DNA from: an uncultured Lachnospiraceae bacterium
GTDB taxonomy: Bacteria; Bacillota; Clostridia; Lachnospirales; Lachnospiraceae
Reading direction: 5' to 3'
DNA length: 64,000 bases
Assembly (NCBI GenBank): GCA_903789615.1
Contig: CAIFEV010000002.1
Span: 124,001 to 188,000 of the forward strand
The translations under genes and the position numbers were made by a program. Under the pieces are notes generated by a model. It searched no databases and was not told the DNA's origin. It saw only the letters and a program-made list of their open reading frames with translations. Every line of letters begins with the position of its first letter. Position 1 is the stretch's first letter. Positions 8,020-17,200 of this stretch are shown here, in pieces.

Positions 8020-8400
8020 TCAGCCGTTTCTTCCGGTTCCTTTTTCGTCTCCTCCGAATCCCGGAAGATTCCAGCGGTAGTGGATCGCGAGAAACCGCAC
8101 GAAAACCGTGACGGCCATGCTCACGCCGGCCGCCGACGTTTCGCTCACACTGCGCGCCAGGAGGCTGTAAAGAACCGCGCCCGCCGCGGCCGCGATACCG
8201 TACACCCTCTTGCGCATGATAAGCGGCATCTGGCCGGCCATCATATCCCGGAGAATCCCGCCTCCGACTGCCGTGACGTCGCCGAGCACGATAGCTCCAA
8301 AAATGTCCATTTTACACTGCTTGGCCACCATGACGCCCGACACGGCAAATGCCGCCGTTCCGATCATCTCCAGAATAAAAATGAGCTGGTCAAAATCCAT
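8020..8400 (-). CDS. Short TRIC/UPF0126 family membrane protein
   Basis: A 126-residue membrane protein of the TRIC cation channel/UPF0126 (glycine transporter domain) family. The signature AVGGGILRDMMAGQMP is at about 45-60, preceded by GTAAFAVSGVMVAK, and the end RFLAIHYRWNLP is the usual family C-terminus. Normal members are about 200-210 residues with two repeats of this domain; here the first-repeat N-terminus runs directly into second-repeat-like text, as if about 80 residues had been lost in frame. The ATG at 8400 has GAGGTGA upstream, and no frameshift is visible. Whether it still forms a channel is open. It is monocistronic and divergent from the mannosidase gene. Confidence 0.8.
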   Translation of the reverse strand: MDFDQLIFILEMIGTAAFAVSGVMVAKQCKMDIFGAIVLGDVTAVGGGILRDMMAGQMPLIMRKRVYGIAAAAGAVLYSLLARSVSETSAAGVSMAVTVFVRFLAIHYRWNLPGFGGDEKGTGRNG

Positions 8401-8584
8401 CGTCTCACCTCAGGCACGTTCCGATTCCTTTGTAAATTTCATGATACATGGGGACTTCCGATTTTTCCAGCCGAAACGCACTGCCGGCAGGAATTAAGAA
8501 AAAGTCCGGATCTCCCTTGAAAAAAAGCCCGGTATACGGTAAACAAGGTAGTAGAAAAAGAAGTTCGCAGGAGTAACAGAATAT

Positions 8585-11500
8585 ATGAAAATTCAGACAT
8601 CAGAGTGGAGTGAGCGGATCGATCACTGGATCCGGACGCTGAAGGACGACTTTTACGCGCCGCTTGGCGAGCTGCATTTCAAAGCATGCTTTACAGACCG
8701 TCAGATCCCGGAGGAAGAAGCCCTGAAAATGGCAGACAAACCGGTGGAGCCGGGATTTGTCTGGGGACACGAATATGAGTACGGCTGGTTTGTGACTTCC
8801 TTCACGCTGCCGGAGAGCGCCCGCGGAAAACGGATCGTGCTGCGCCTGGATCCCGGCGGTGAGTCGACGCTTTTCCTGAACGGCGAGCCGTTCGGAACCT
8901 ACCGGGCACTCGGGATGGACGAGCCGCATCACTACTTTGTCGACAACACGATCACGCAGTCGGCAAGAGGCGGCGAGGTGTTTCACTTCGCCATGGAGAC
9001 GTATGCGGGGCACTTTGTGCCGGAGGCGCTGACCGGGGGCTGCGCCACAGGGCCCATTCTGCCGGGAAGTTACCGGGACACGGCCGTGGAAGGGGCGAGA
9101 CGGCAGCTGGGGCACTGCACGTATGGCGTCTTCAACGAGGACGCCTATCAGCTGTACATGGACGTGATGACGTTAAAAAGTCTGCTCACGGTCCTGGACC
9201 CGGACAGCCTGCGGGCGGCCCACGTCGCGGACGCGCTCGAGCGCTTCACGCTGACCGTGGATTTCGAGCAGCCGGCCGCCGGGCGGATCAGTGATTACCG
9301 CAAGGCGCGGGAGATCCTGAAGCCCTGCCTCACTTCGGAGTGCGGCGGTACGGCGGCGAAATTCTACGCCGTCGGCAACGCACATCTGGACCTGGCCTGG
9401 CTCTGGCCGCTTGAAGAGACGCACCGCAAGACGGCCCGGACCTTTGCCGCGCAGCTGCGGCTGCTTTCCGAGTACCCGGACTACTGCTTCCTGCAGAGCC
9501 AGCCGGCCGAGTACGAGATGTGCCGGAAATACTACCCGGAACTGTTCGCAAAGATTCAGCGCGCGGTGAAGGACGGCCGCTGGATCGCGGACGGCGCCAT
9601 GTGGGTTGAGCCCGACACCAACGTGCCCTCGGGCGAGTCCCTGATCCGCCAGCTCCTCTACGGCAAGCGGTATTACCAGGAAATGTTTGGCGTAAACTCC
9701 GTGCTGCTCTGGCTTCCCGACACGTTCGGATACTCCGGCCAGCTTCCGCAGATCCTGAAAGGCTGCGGCGTGGATTATCTCGTGACGCAGAAAATTTTCT
9801 GGAGCTACAACGACGGCGAGCAGTTCCCGTACCACTATTTTTACTGGAAAGGCATCGACGGCTCGAAGATCACGTCCTTCCTGCCGACCAGCTACACCTA
9901 CCGCTGCGACCCGGCTTCCGTGGCAAATGCGTGGAACAGCCGCCGGCAGAAGCGGGATCTGGAGGCCTTCCTCTACCCGTACGGATACGGGGACGGCGGC
10001 GGCGGTCCGGCCAGGGACTACATCGAGTTCAACCGCCGCGAGGAGCATCTTGAAGGCGCGTCGCAGGTCCGGATGGCCGGCCCGATGGAATTCTTCAGGG
10101 ACGGCGAGGCGCAGGGCGGCCCGAAGCACACCTGGACCGGCGAGCTGTACTTCAGCGCGCACCGCGGCACCTACACCTCCCAGGCGGATGTCAAGAAACT
10201 CAACCGCCGCTGCGAACTGGCGCTGCGCGAGGCCGAAATCTGGAGCGCCTTCGCGTCCCGCAAAGGCCTTCCGTGGCCGAAGGAAACTCTGGACACCCTG
10301 TGGAAGAAGCTTCTCACCCTGCAGTTCCACGATATCCTGCCCGGCTCCTGCATCGGCAAGGTTTACGAGGAAGTGATCCCGGTATTCAGGGAAGTCCTCG
10401 CCGGCGCCGAAAATTTAACCCGCGCAGCGCTCGCGTGCCTGGCGGGGCAGGCGAACGATGCGGCATCCGCAGATCAGGCTGGCGGCAAGTCAGACCAGAA
10501 TGCAGCTGCGCCGCGCCTGACACTTTTCAACTCGCTCGGCTTCCCGCGCACGGCTGTCATAAGCGTGCCGGATGAGGCAGGTTCTGCGGGGCGGTTCGCA
10601 TTTGCCAGCCTGCCGGCTTTCGGCAGCGCGGCACCTGTGCTCACGCTTCCGGAGGGAGCCGCACCGGTGCGCATGACGCAGGACGGGGACTACTGGACGC
10701 TTGAAAACGAGTATCTGCGCGCCAGAATCGACGCGAAAGGCGAAATCGTTTCACTTGTCTGCCAGACAAGCGGACGGGAATTCGCCGCGGGCGCCATGAA
10801 CCATCTGCGGCTGTTTAAGGACGTTCCGCGCAAATTCGACGCCTGGGACATCGATTCCAACTACGTGCAGCAGGAAGTGGGCGACGCTGAAAACGTGTGC
10901 GTAAGCGTTCTGACGGAAGATCCGATGCGCTGCGCGCTTCTGGTGCGCGGCACCATCGGCCGCTCGCCGTACCGCCAGGAAATCCGGCTGGACGCGGGCG
11001 CACGGCGCCTCGAGATTCACATGCACATCGACTGGAAGGAGACGCACCGGCTTCTCAAGACAGCTTTCCCGGTAAATGTGCTCGACGAGGAAGGCATCAA
11101 CGAGATTCAGTACGGCTTCATCCGCCGTCCGACGCACCGTTCGCGGGTTTACGACCAGGACCGCTTCGAGGTCTGCAACCACCGCTACAGCGCGCTGGCC
11201 GACGGGTCGCATGGCGCCGCACTGCTCAACGACAGCAAGTACGGCATCAGCATGAACGGAAACGCCTTGGAGCTGTCGCTTCTGAAGGCCGCGAAGTGCC
11301 CGGATTTCAACGCCGATGTGCATGAGCATGACTTCACCTACGCAATCTACCCGTGGGAGGGAACGTTTGAGGAAAGCGACGTGGTGCGCCAGGGCTATGA
11401 GTTAAATGTCCCGCCGCAGCCTGCGCTGGGCGCAGCGGCTGGTGCCGCCGGCTTTGCGAGCGGATTTTCCTGCGACCGGAACAACTGCGTCGCAGACACC

Positions 11501-11734
11501 ATCAAGCTTGCCGAGGACGGCAGCGGCGACCTGATCCTGCGCCTGTACGAAAGCAAGAAGGCGGCCGTGAAAGCCCGCATCTCGCTTGACGCCTTCGCCG
11601 GCGCCCGCGTGTTTGAATGCAATATGCTGGAAGCGCCGGAACGCGAAATCCCGGTAGAGAAAAGCACTGTAGAACTTGATTTCCGGGCATTCGAGATTAA
11701 GACACTGAGGGTGAAGCAGAGGAAGGAAGATTGA
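8585..11734 (+). CDS. Alpha-mannosidase, glycoside hydrolase family 38
   Basis: A 1049-residue cytoplasmic GH38 alpha-mannosidase with no signal peptide. Zinc and catalytic motifs are visible: AHLDLAWLWPLEETHRKTAR (about 263-282), the nucleophile Asp in LWLPDTFGYSGQLPQ (about 378-392), and FHDILPGSCIGKVYEE. The C-terminal half is the usual beta-sandwich. It should hydrolyse alpha-mannosides taken into the cell, probably from host or yeast glycans. The ATG at 8585 has AGGAG 11 bases upstream. An Ala/Asp/Gln-rich low-complexity insertion lies around 10439-10516. It is not in an operon: a divergent gene lies upstream and a convergent one downstream. Confidence 0.93.
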   Translation: MKIQTSEWSERIDHWIRTLKDDFYAPLGELHFKACFTDRQIPEEEALKMADKPVEPGFVWGHEYEYGWFVTSFTLPESARGKRIVLRLDPGGESTLFLNGEPFGTYRALGMDEPHHYFVDNTITQSARGGEVFHFAMETYAGHFVPEALTGGCATGPILPGSYRDTAVEGARRQLGHCTYGVFNEDAYQLYMDVMTLKSLLTVLDPDSLRAAHVADALERFTLTVDFEQPAAGRISDYRKAREILKPCLTSECGGTAAKFYAVGNAHLDLAWLWPLEETHRKTARTFAAQLRLLSEYPDYCFLQSQPAEYEMCRKYYPELFAKIQRAVKDGRWIADGAMWVEPDTNVPSGESLIRQLLYGKRYYQEMFGVNSVLLWLPDTFGYSGQLPQILKGCGVDYLVTQKIFWSYNDGEQFPYHYFYWKGIDGSKITSFLPTSYTYRCDPASVANAWNSRRQKRDLEAFLYPYGYGDGGGGPARDYIEFNRREEHLEGASQVRMAGPMEFFRDGEAQGGPKHTWTGELYFSAHRGTYTSQADVKKLNRRCELALREAEIWSAFASRKGLPWPKETLDTLWKKLLTLQFHDILPGSCIGKVYEEVIPVFREVLAGAENLTRAALACLAGQANDAASADQAGGKSDQNAAAPRLTLFNSLGFPRTAVISVPDEAGSAGRFAFASLPAFGSAAPVLTLPEGAAPVRMTQDGDYWTLENEYLRARIDAKGEIVSLVCQTSGREFAAGAMNHLRLFKDVPRKFDAWDIDSNYVQQEVGDAENVCVSVLTEDPMRCALLVRGTIGRSPYRQEIRLDAGARRLEIHMHIDWKETHRLLKTAFPVNVLDEEGINEIQYGFIRRPTHRSRVYDQDRFEVCNHRYSALADGSHGAALLNDSKYGISMNGNALELSLLKAAKCPDFNADVHEHDFTYAIYPWEGTFEESDVVRQGYELNVPPQPALGAAAGAAGFASGFSCDRNNCVADTIKLAEDGSGDLILRLYESKKAAVKARISLDAFAGARVFECNMLEAPEREIPVEKSTVELDFRAFEIKTLRVKQRKED

Positions 11735-12186
11735 GAGCGGCGGACTGACGGGCGGCAGGTCCGGGTGTCAGCTATTTTCAAATTTTTAAAAATCCCGATG
11801 ACATTTTCAGCCTTTATTCGGGCTGCTTGTCATCGGGATTCTTGTTTTTCTTGATTTTGCTGCCTCCTGCCTGGATTTTGGCCTGAATTGCGCATCGGGA
11901 TCTTGCCTTCGGGTGAATTTTGCTGACACCAGCCCGGAACATACCCCAGAATGCGCACCGGATTCTTGCTTTTTGGAAACTCCGGTGACGCCACAGCTTT
12001 CCGAGCAGCCAGGAGACAACTAAAAAACGAGTCTGGGACATCCCGGTGCCCCACAGCCTTCCGGGCAGCCAGGAGACAACTAAAAAGCGAGTCTGGGGAC
12101 ATCCCGGTGCCCCGCAGCCTTCCGGGCGGTCAGGAGGCAGCAATAAAGCGAGTTTGTGAACATCCCGGTGACACCAGGTATTCTCT
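11735..12186. repeat. Intergenic array of about 61-bp palindromic repeats, in two orientations
   Basis: This 452-base gap between convergent genes is filled from about 11791 to 12178 by diverged tandem repeats. Units carrying CATCGGGA or CACCGGAT followed by TCTTGCTTTTT-like text begin at 11831, 11893 and 11956 (62-63 bp apart). Units carrying the reverse complement pattern (AAAAAGCGAGTCTGGGGACA then TCCCGGTG) have CATCCCGGTG at 12039, 12100 and 12161 (61 bp apart), with a weaker copy at about 11978. Several units contain inverted arms, for example CACCGGA with TCCGGTG at 11956-11987. No gene is present; the short antisense frames across it change phase with each unit. Confidence 0.8.
11791..11840. 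terminator. Bidirectional rho-independent terminator
   Basis: Perfect 13-bp arms, AATCCCGATGACA and TGTCATCGGGATT, enclose a 24-base loop. The plus strand continues CTTGTTTTTCTT and the minus strand continues TTTTTAAAAATT, so it can end the mannosidase transcript (plus) and the heparinase-like transcript (minus). It is also the first unit of the repeat array. Confidence 0.75.
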
Positions 12187-14208
12187 TTACCGAATCACAA
12201 AGACGGAGTACTTCGTTTCTGCCTCAATACTTACTCTGTACACCGACTCGCCCCACACGCGCAGGAGGCGCCTGTCTTGAATCGGGATTTTCTCGATCTG
12301 TACGGTCCGGGCGTCCTGCCAGCTGAGAGTCCCGAGGTCTCCGATCCGGAGCATATGGCCATCCGCAGCCAGCGATGGCTCGGACCAGGTCATGAAATGA
12401 TGCACGAGCTTGTGCGGCATCCCGCTGAAATCATGCAGTGTGATCTGCTCTGCCGATTTGTCGAGGATCACTTCACGAATGAAATCGTCTTCAAGCCCCG
12501 GGTACGCTTCCCGAAGATTCATCTTCATCCGGCCGCGGGCGGCGTCCATCTGCACGTCCGTGGCTTTTGCCGCCGGGCCGGGCATCTGCTCTGTCTCGTC
12601 GATGTCGGGCAGGTTGTGGTACGACGAGCGCATCGTCCAGATTTCATAGCGCTGCGGCGAAAAGGTTTTCTTTGTGTAGTCGCCGACGCCTGCGTCGATC
12701 AGCAGCGGCCGGCCGTCCTTGTAGACGATGATGCTGCCGACGTCGTTGTGATTATGACTGTCGTCATTATTTCCGCCCTTGGCGGCAAGCAGGAAATGTC
12801 TGGTCCGGCAGATCATCAGCTGCGCCTGTTCAAAGACAAAATCTTCTGCGGCTGACGTGTCCGTCGCTGCAGATCCATCAGATGCCGCCGCGCCGGACGC
12901 ATCAGACGGCGCTGCGCAGCAGCTTTCAGCTGTCTTTGTGCTTCCTTCTTTAGCTTTCCTGTCCGCCTCATCAAACACAAACAGCATCTTCAAACGCAGA
13001 TACAGATTGCGCTCGCACGTGCCGTATGCATCCGCCTCATCCAGAATCGCCGGTTCTTTTCGATCGGCCATCTTCCGCTTCCTGTCAAGCTCCCGCATGA
13101 AGGCAAACCGGCGGAGACCGTAACCCGTAAGCTGCGGCAGGCCGAACGCTTTGCCGGCCGCGTATTCCCGCAGGCCATTGCCCTCCAGGTACGCCGCACA
13201 GTCCGAATAATTGATGTACCATCCGTTTTCCGCGTACACACGGCAAATGTACAGGAGCTCATTTGTCACAAGCTCTGTTTCGGACACCGCCTGAAAAGCG
13301 CCATTTGTCACGCTGTTCAGGAGTTCCAGGTCATCGGCAAGGTTCAGGCCGGCATGAGAATAGTAGGCGGCGCCTTCGCTGCAGTAGCCGTCTTGTGCAT
13401 ATGTGTCGAGGAAGTAATCCAGCGACTCCGCTGCCTGGCGCAGGACCCGCCGCTTTGTGTCCTGGTTTTCGCCGATTGTCAGGCAGGTGATCAGGACGTT
13501 GAGCACGCACCAGGTCGTCCAGTTTTTTACCTCGCGCGAGCCGTCGCCCATCCACCAGTAATACTCTGTGAGAAATGGCCGGATGATCCGGCTTTCAAGC
13601 GTCTCCCGGATGCGCACAGGCACCAGCGGGTCGACCTGTGCAAGGCTCTCTTTGAGCAGGTCGTACACCATGCCGAGAATCCCGCCCGTCTCGCAGGCAA
13701 ACAGATCAAGGATCGGGCGGTCCGGATCCGGCAGCGCGCTTGCAGGCGCAGGCTCCGTCTCGGCGTTCAGGCGTTTTGAGTAGCTGTTGTGCGCCGGCAG
13801 CCACCAGCCCGTCTCCTCGCAGAGGGAGTAGATTCCGTCCGTGATCTTGTCAAGAAACCGGCCGCTGCCCTCCACACACTCCGCCAGCACCAGGCTGCCC
13901 AGTGCCATGCGCTTCGTAAAATAAACATCCTCGAAATGGATCCGGTCGCCGGTCCGCTGATAGCCCATGTACAGCGAAGGCGCGATCGGCGGAAATGTGT
14001 AGTTTTCAAGATAATACTCGCCGTCGCGGATGAGCTTGCTCTTCAGCTCCGGCGAGAGGCGGCTGAAATCCGGCCGACCGCCGGCTACGGCTCCTGCCCC
14101 TGGCAGTACCAGATCCCCGATCGGTTTCGAGTAATTTATCGCGCAGTGACTAAAATTCGTATTCATGCATTTGCCATGGAAAGCCGCGCTTTCCTTCTCC
14201 TTTTTCAT
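12187..14208 (-). CDS. Heparinase II/III family protein
   Basis: A 673-residue protein with an alpha/alpha toroid N-terminal part and a C-terminal beta-sandwich of the heparinase II/III family. The clearest signature is NDDSHNHNDVGSIIVYKDGR followed by PLLIDAGVGDYT, the conserved core of the domain; HFMTWSEPSL lies near the end. No signal peptide is visible, so it probably acts on imported acidic oligosaccharides as a lyase; the substrate is unknown. Between about 430 and 465 there is an Ala/Ser/Asp-rich insertion (12843-12965). The start is uncertain: the ATG at 14208 lacks a good ribosome site, and Met15 (14166) is an alternative. It follows the SNF2 gene by 28 bases and may be co-transcribed with it. 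Confidence 0.82.
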   Translation of the reverse strand: MKKEKESAAFHGKCMNTNFSHCAINYSKPIGDLVLPGAGAVAGGRPDFSRLSPELKSKLIRDGEYYLENYTFPPIAPSLYMGYQRTGDRIHFEDVYFTKRMALGSLVLAECVEGSGRFLDKITDGIYSLCEETGWWLPAHNSYSKRLNAETEPAPASALPDPDRPILDLFACETGGILGMVYDLLKESLAQVDPLVPVRIRETLESRIIRPFLTEYYWWMGDGSREVKNWTTWCVLNVLITCLTIGENQDTKRRVLRQAAESLDYFLDTYAQDGYCSEGAAYYSHAGLNLADDLELLNSVTNGAFQAVSETELVTNELLYICRVYAENGWYINYSDCAAYLEGNGLREYAAGKAFGLPQLTGYGLRRFAFMRELDRKRKMADRKEPAILDEADAYGTCERNLYLRLKMLFVFDEADRKAKEGSTKTAESCCAAPSDASGAAASDGSAATDTSAAEDFVFEQAQLMICRTRHFLLAAKGGNNDDSHNHNDVGSIIVYKDGRPLLIDAGVGDYTKKTFSPQRYEIWTMRSSYHNLPDIDETEQMPGPAAKATDVQMDAARGRMKMNLREAYPGLEDDFIREVILDKSAEQITLHDFSGMPHKLVHHFMTWSEPSLAADGHMLRIGDLGTLSWQDARTVQIEKIPIQDRRLLRVWGESVYRVSIEAETKYSVFVIR

Positions 14209-14236
14209 GCCGGCGCCCGGGCGGGCTTCCGGCAGT

Positions 14237-17200
14237 TTATCCCAGCAGTTCCATCAGTTCTTCATTGCTCAGGTCAGTGATCGAGCTTCCACCGCCGGAG
14301 AGGACGGATTCCGCCAGGTCCTGCTTGGTTTTCTGCAGTTTCAGGATTTTCTCTTCAATCGTGCCGCGCAGGATCATCCGGTAGACTGTCACCTGTTTGG
14401 TCTGGCCGATGCGGTGGGCGCGGTCGGTCGCCTGATTCTGCGCCGCGAAATTCCACCACGGGTCGTAGTGGATGACGACGTCGGCTCCCGTCAGGTTCAG
14501 GCCGGTGCCGCCGGCTTTCAGCGAGATCAGGAAAACCGGGACATCGTTTTCGTTGAAGGTGTGCACCAGTTGGATGCGCTTTTCCTTGGACGTCGCGCCG
14601 GTCAGCAGATAATACGGGATTTTCTCCCGCTTCAGGTCTTCCTCCAGGAGGGCCAGCATGGATGTGAACTGCGAAAACAGAAGCATCCGGTGGCCGCCGT
14701 CCATGGCCTGCCGGATCAGCCCCATCACGGCCTCCCGCTTGGCGCTCTCGCCTTGATAATCCTCGAAAAGCAGCGACGGATCGCAGCAAATCTCCCGGAT
14801 CCGGGTGAGCTCTGCAAAGATCTGAATCTTGCCGCTGCCGTCCGATTGTTTTCCGAGCATGTCTTTCATGTGAAGAACTTCCGCGTCGTAGAGCTTCTGC
14901 TGCTGCCCGGAAATCGGCACATACCGGACTTCTTCCAGTTTCTCCGGCAGATCGCGCAGGACATCCGCCTTGCGGCGGCGCAGAATAAAGGGGCCGGTCA
15001 TCTCCGCAAGCCTGCCGGCGGCCGCCTCATCTTTGTTCTTCGTGACCGGAATCTCAAATTTCTGTTCAAAATCCTTCCGGCCGTACAGGAAGCCCGGCAT
15101 CAGGAAATCGAAAATGCTCCAGAGCTCCGACAGACGGTTCTCCACTGGCGTCCCGGTCAGCGCAAACCGGTGATCGGACTGCAGCATCTTCACCGATTTT
15201 GAGACGGCCGCGCCGGCATTCTTGATATACTGCGCCTCATCGAGCACAACAAAATGAAATGTTTTGTCTGTAAACTGCGCGATATGGCGCTTCAGCAGAT
15301 CATAGGAAATCACATAAACCTGCGCGCCATCCTGCTCGGAAAGTGCCTTCTTCCTCTGGGCTGCGCCGCCTGTAAGAGGCGTGACCTTCAGCTGCGGCGC
15401 AAAACGCTCAAACTCTTCCTGCCAGTTGTAAACAAGAGAAGCCGGGCAGATGACAAGGGACGGCTTCTTTATGCCATTTTCCATGTAATCGGAAAGCAGC
15501 ACAGAGATCATCTGAAGTGTCTTCCCAAGGCCCATCTCGTCGGCTAAAATGCCGCCGAATCCGGCATTTTCCAAGGTCTTGATCCACTTGAAGCCGTACG
15601 CCTGGTAGGGGCGCAGGACATTGTCCAAAGATGCCGGCGGCTCGTTTTCCGCATCGCGGATGGTCCGGAAATTGCGGATCAGCGCCCGGTAGATGCGGTC
15701 GCGTGACGCTACGACAGCCTCATGCTCTTCCAGAAGGCGGTCCACGTACAGGGCGCGGTATAGCGGCAGCTTCGCGCTTTTCTTCGCAAGCTCTTCCGCA
15801 GTCAGATCCAGGCTGCCCAGCATCCCGTCCACCGCCTGAAGCCCGGCGTCATCTGACAAATCGACAAATTCGCCCGACGAAAGCCGGTGGAAGCGCCGGC
15901 GCCTGTGGTAGCTCTGCAGAAGGCGCAGCAGCTCTTCTTTATCCAGGTCTGATGACGTCAGCGAAAGATCCATGATGCCGCTTTCCACTGAAATGCCGAC
16001 TTTGACCTGCGGAACCGTCCGGATCTTGAAACGCCGGAACGCCTCGGTTCCGTTCACCTGGCCGTAGCGCTCAAGGCCAGCGATCCCGTTGCGCAGGAAG
16101 TCAAACATTTTCTCATCGCTGAGCGTCTTTGCAAAAAGAGGCCGATCCGTCTGTCCGTTCTCAAAGGCGCAGTACGGGAATTCTTTTGCCGCCGCTTTCA
16201 CGACTCTGTCTTCCTGGATCACGTCGCGGTAAGCATCCCCGTTCCCGGATTCCTGCAATTGTGCCGGCTTTTCGTTTCCCGCCGGAGCCTCTCTTTCGTT
16301 TCCCGCCGGAGCGAGCCGGTATGTCCTCTGCTCCTCTTTCCCGGAATCCTGGTACGAAACCGTGAGCCGTGCCGTGAGGAGAATGTGCTCGCCGCGCTTT
16401 GGTTTCGCGCCTGTGAGTTCCTGCAGGCAGGCATCTGCCATCTCTTTGCTCTGTTCGTCCAGATCCTGCAGATCCATCCAGAACGTGAAGTGAGGCTCCG
16501 GAGGCAGCCGTTTTTCAGCCTCTTCTTCCGCGTTGTCCGTAAAATCGACATTCGGGCTGGACAGAAACAGCGGCACAACCCGGTAATAGAACTCCTGCAG
16601 GTGATCCATTCCCACCTGGAAGCGGAAAAAGCCGGAGGCATCCGCGACCGACTCAAACGGCCGTATCATGTCAAGCTCCGCCCGGCTGACCCGCGACAGC
16701 CCGTCCTTGTTCAGCACATAGCGGTGAGTCCCGCTGCCCGCCAGCAGCACAGGGATCAGGCCGTGCACCGCGACGCCGGCAAAACGCCCTCTTGCATCCG
16801 CAATCCGGTCCGCCGTCAGCGCAATCCGTATATCCCGGTGCCCGACCGGGATTTCCGCTTCTTTCACCTGGTTCGTCTTATCCTGATACTCGACGGTCCT
16901 GCCGTCGCAGACATCGTAGAAATGATCGAGCACGGCCCCTCTCAGCTCCATCCGGGCCGTCACCTTGAGCTTCCGGATACTGCGGAACTGATTCCGGTTT
17001 TCGATCTGCTCGTTGGCATCATGCACCGCACCCACCTGGCGCGAAATAAAATCAAACAGCGGCGCAGACGCATCCGTAAAAGTGCACTGATTAAAATCGA
17101 TGCTTTCTGTCTTGGAAAGTTCCAGCTTTTCCCGCCTGTTCCAGGCGTACACCAGATCCCCTGCGTTGCGCACGACAATCCATTTGCCATTCCCGTTTCG

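Noticed and set aside
9173-10330. Long minus-strand open frame (385 codons) opposite the GH38 gene
   Set aside because: It is the antisense shadow of a GC-rich gene with clear catalytic motifs. Similar shadows opposite SNF2 (16259-17410), the oxidoreductases (18769-20274) and 36422-37375 were rejected for the same reason.
11814-12143. Minus-strand frame encoding a repeated peptide
   Set aside because: The repetition comes from 61-62 bp DNA repeats whose period is not a multiple of three, so the peptide repeat is not kept in frame; no ribosome site.
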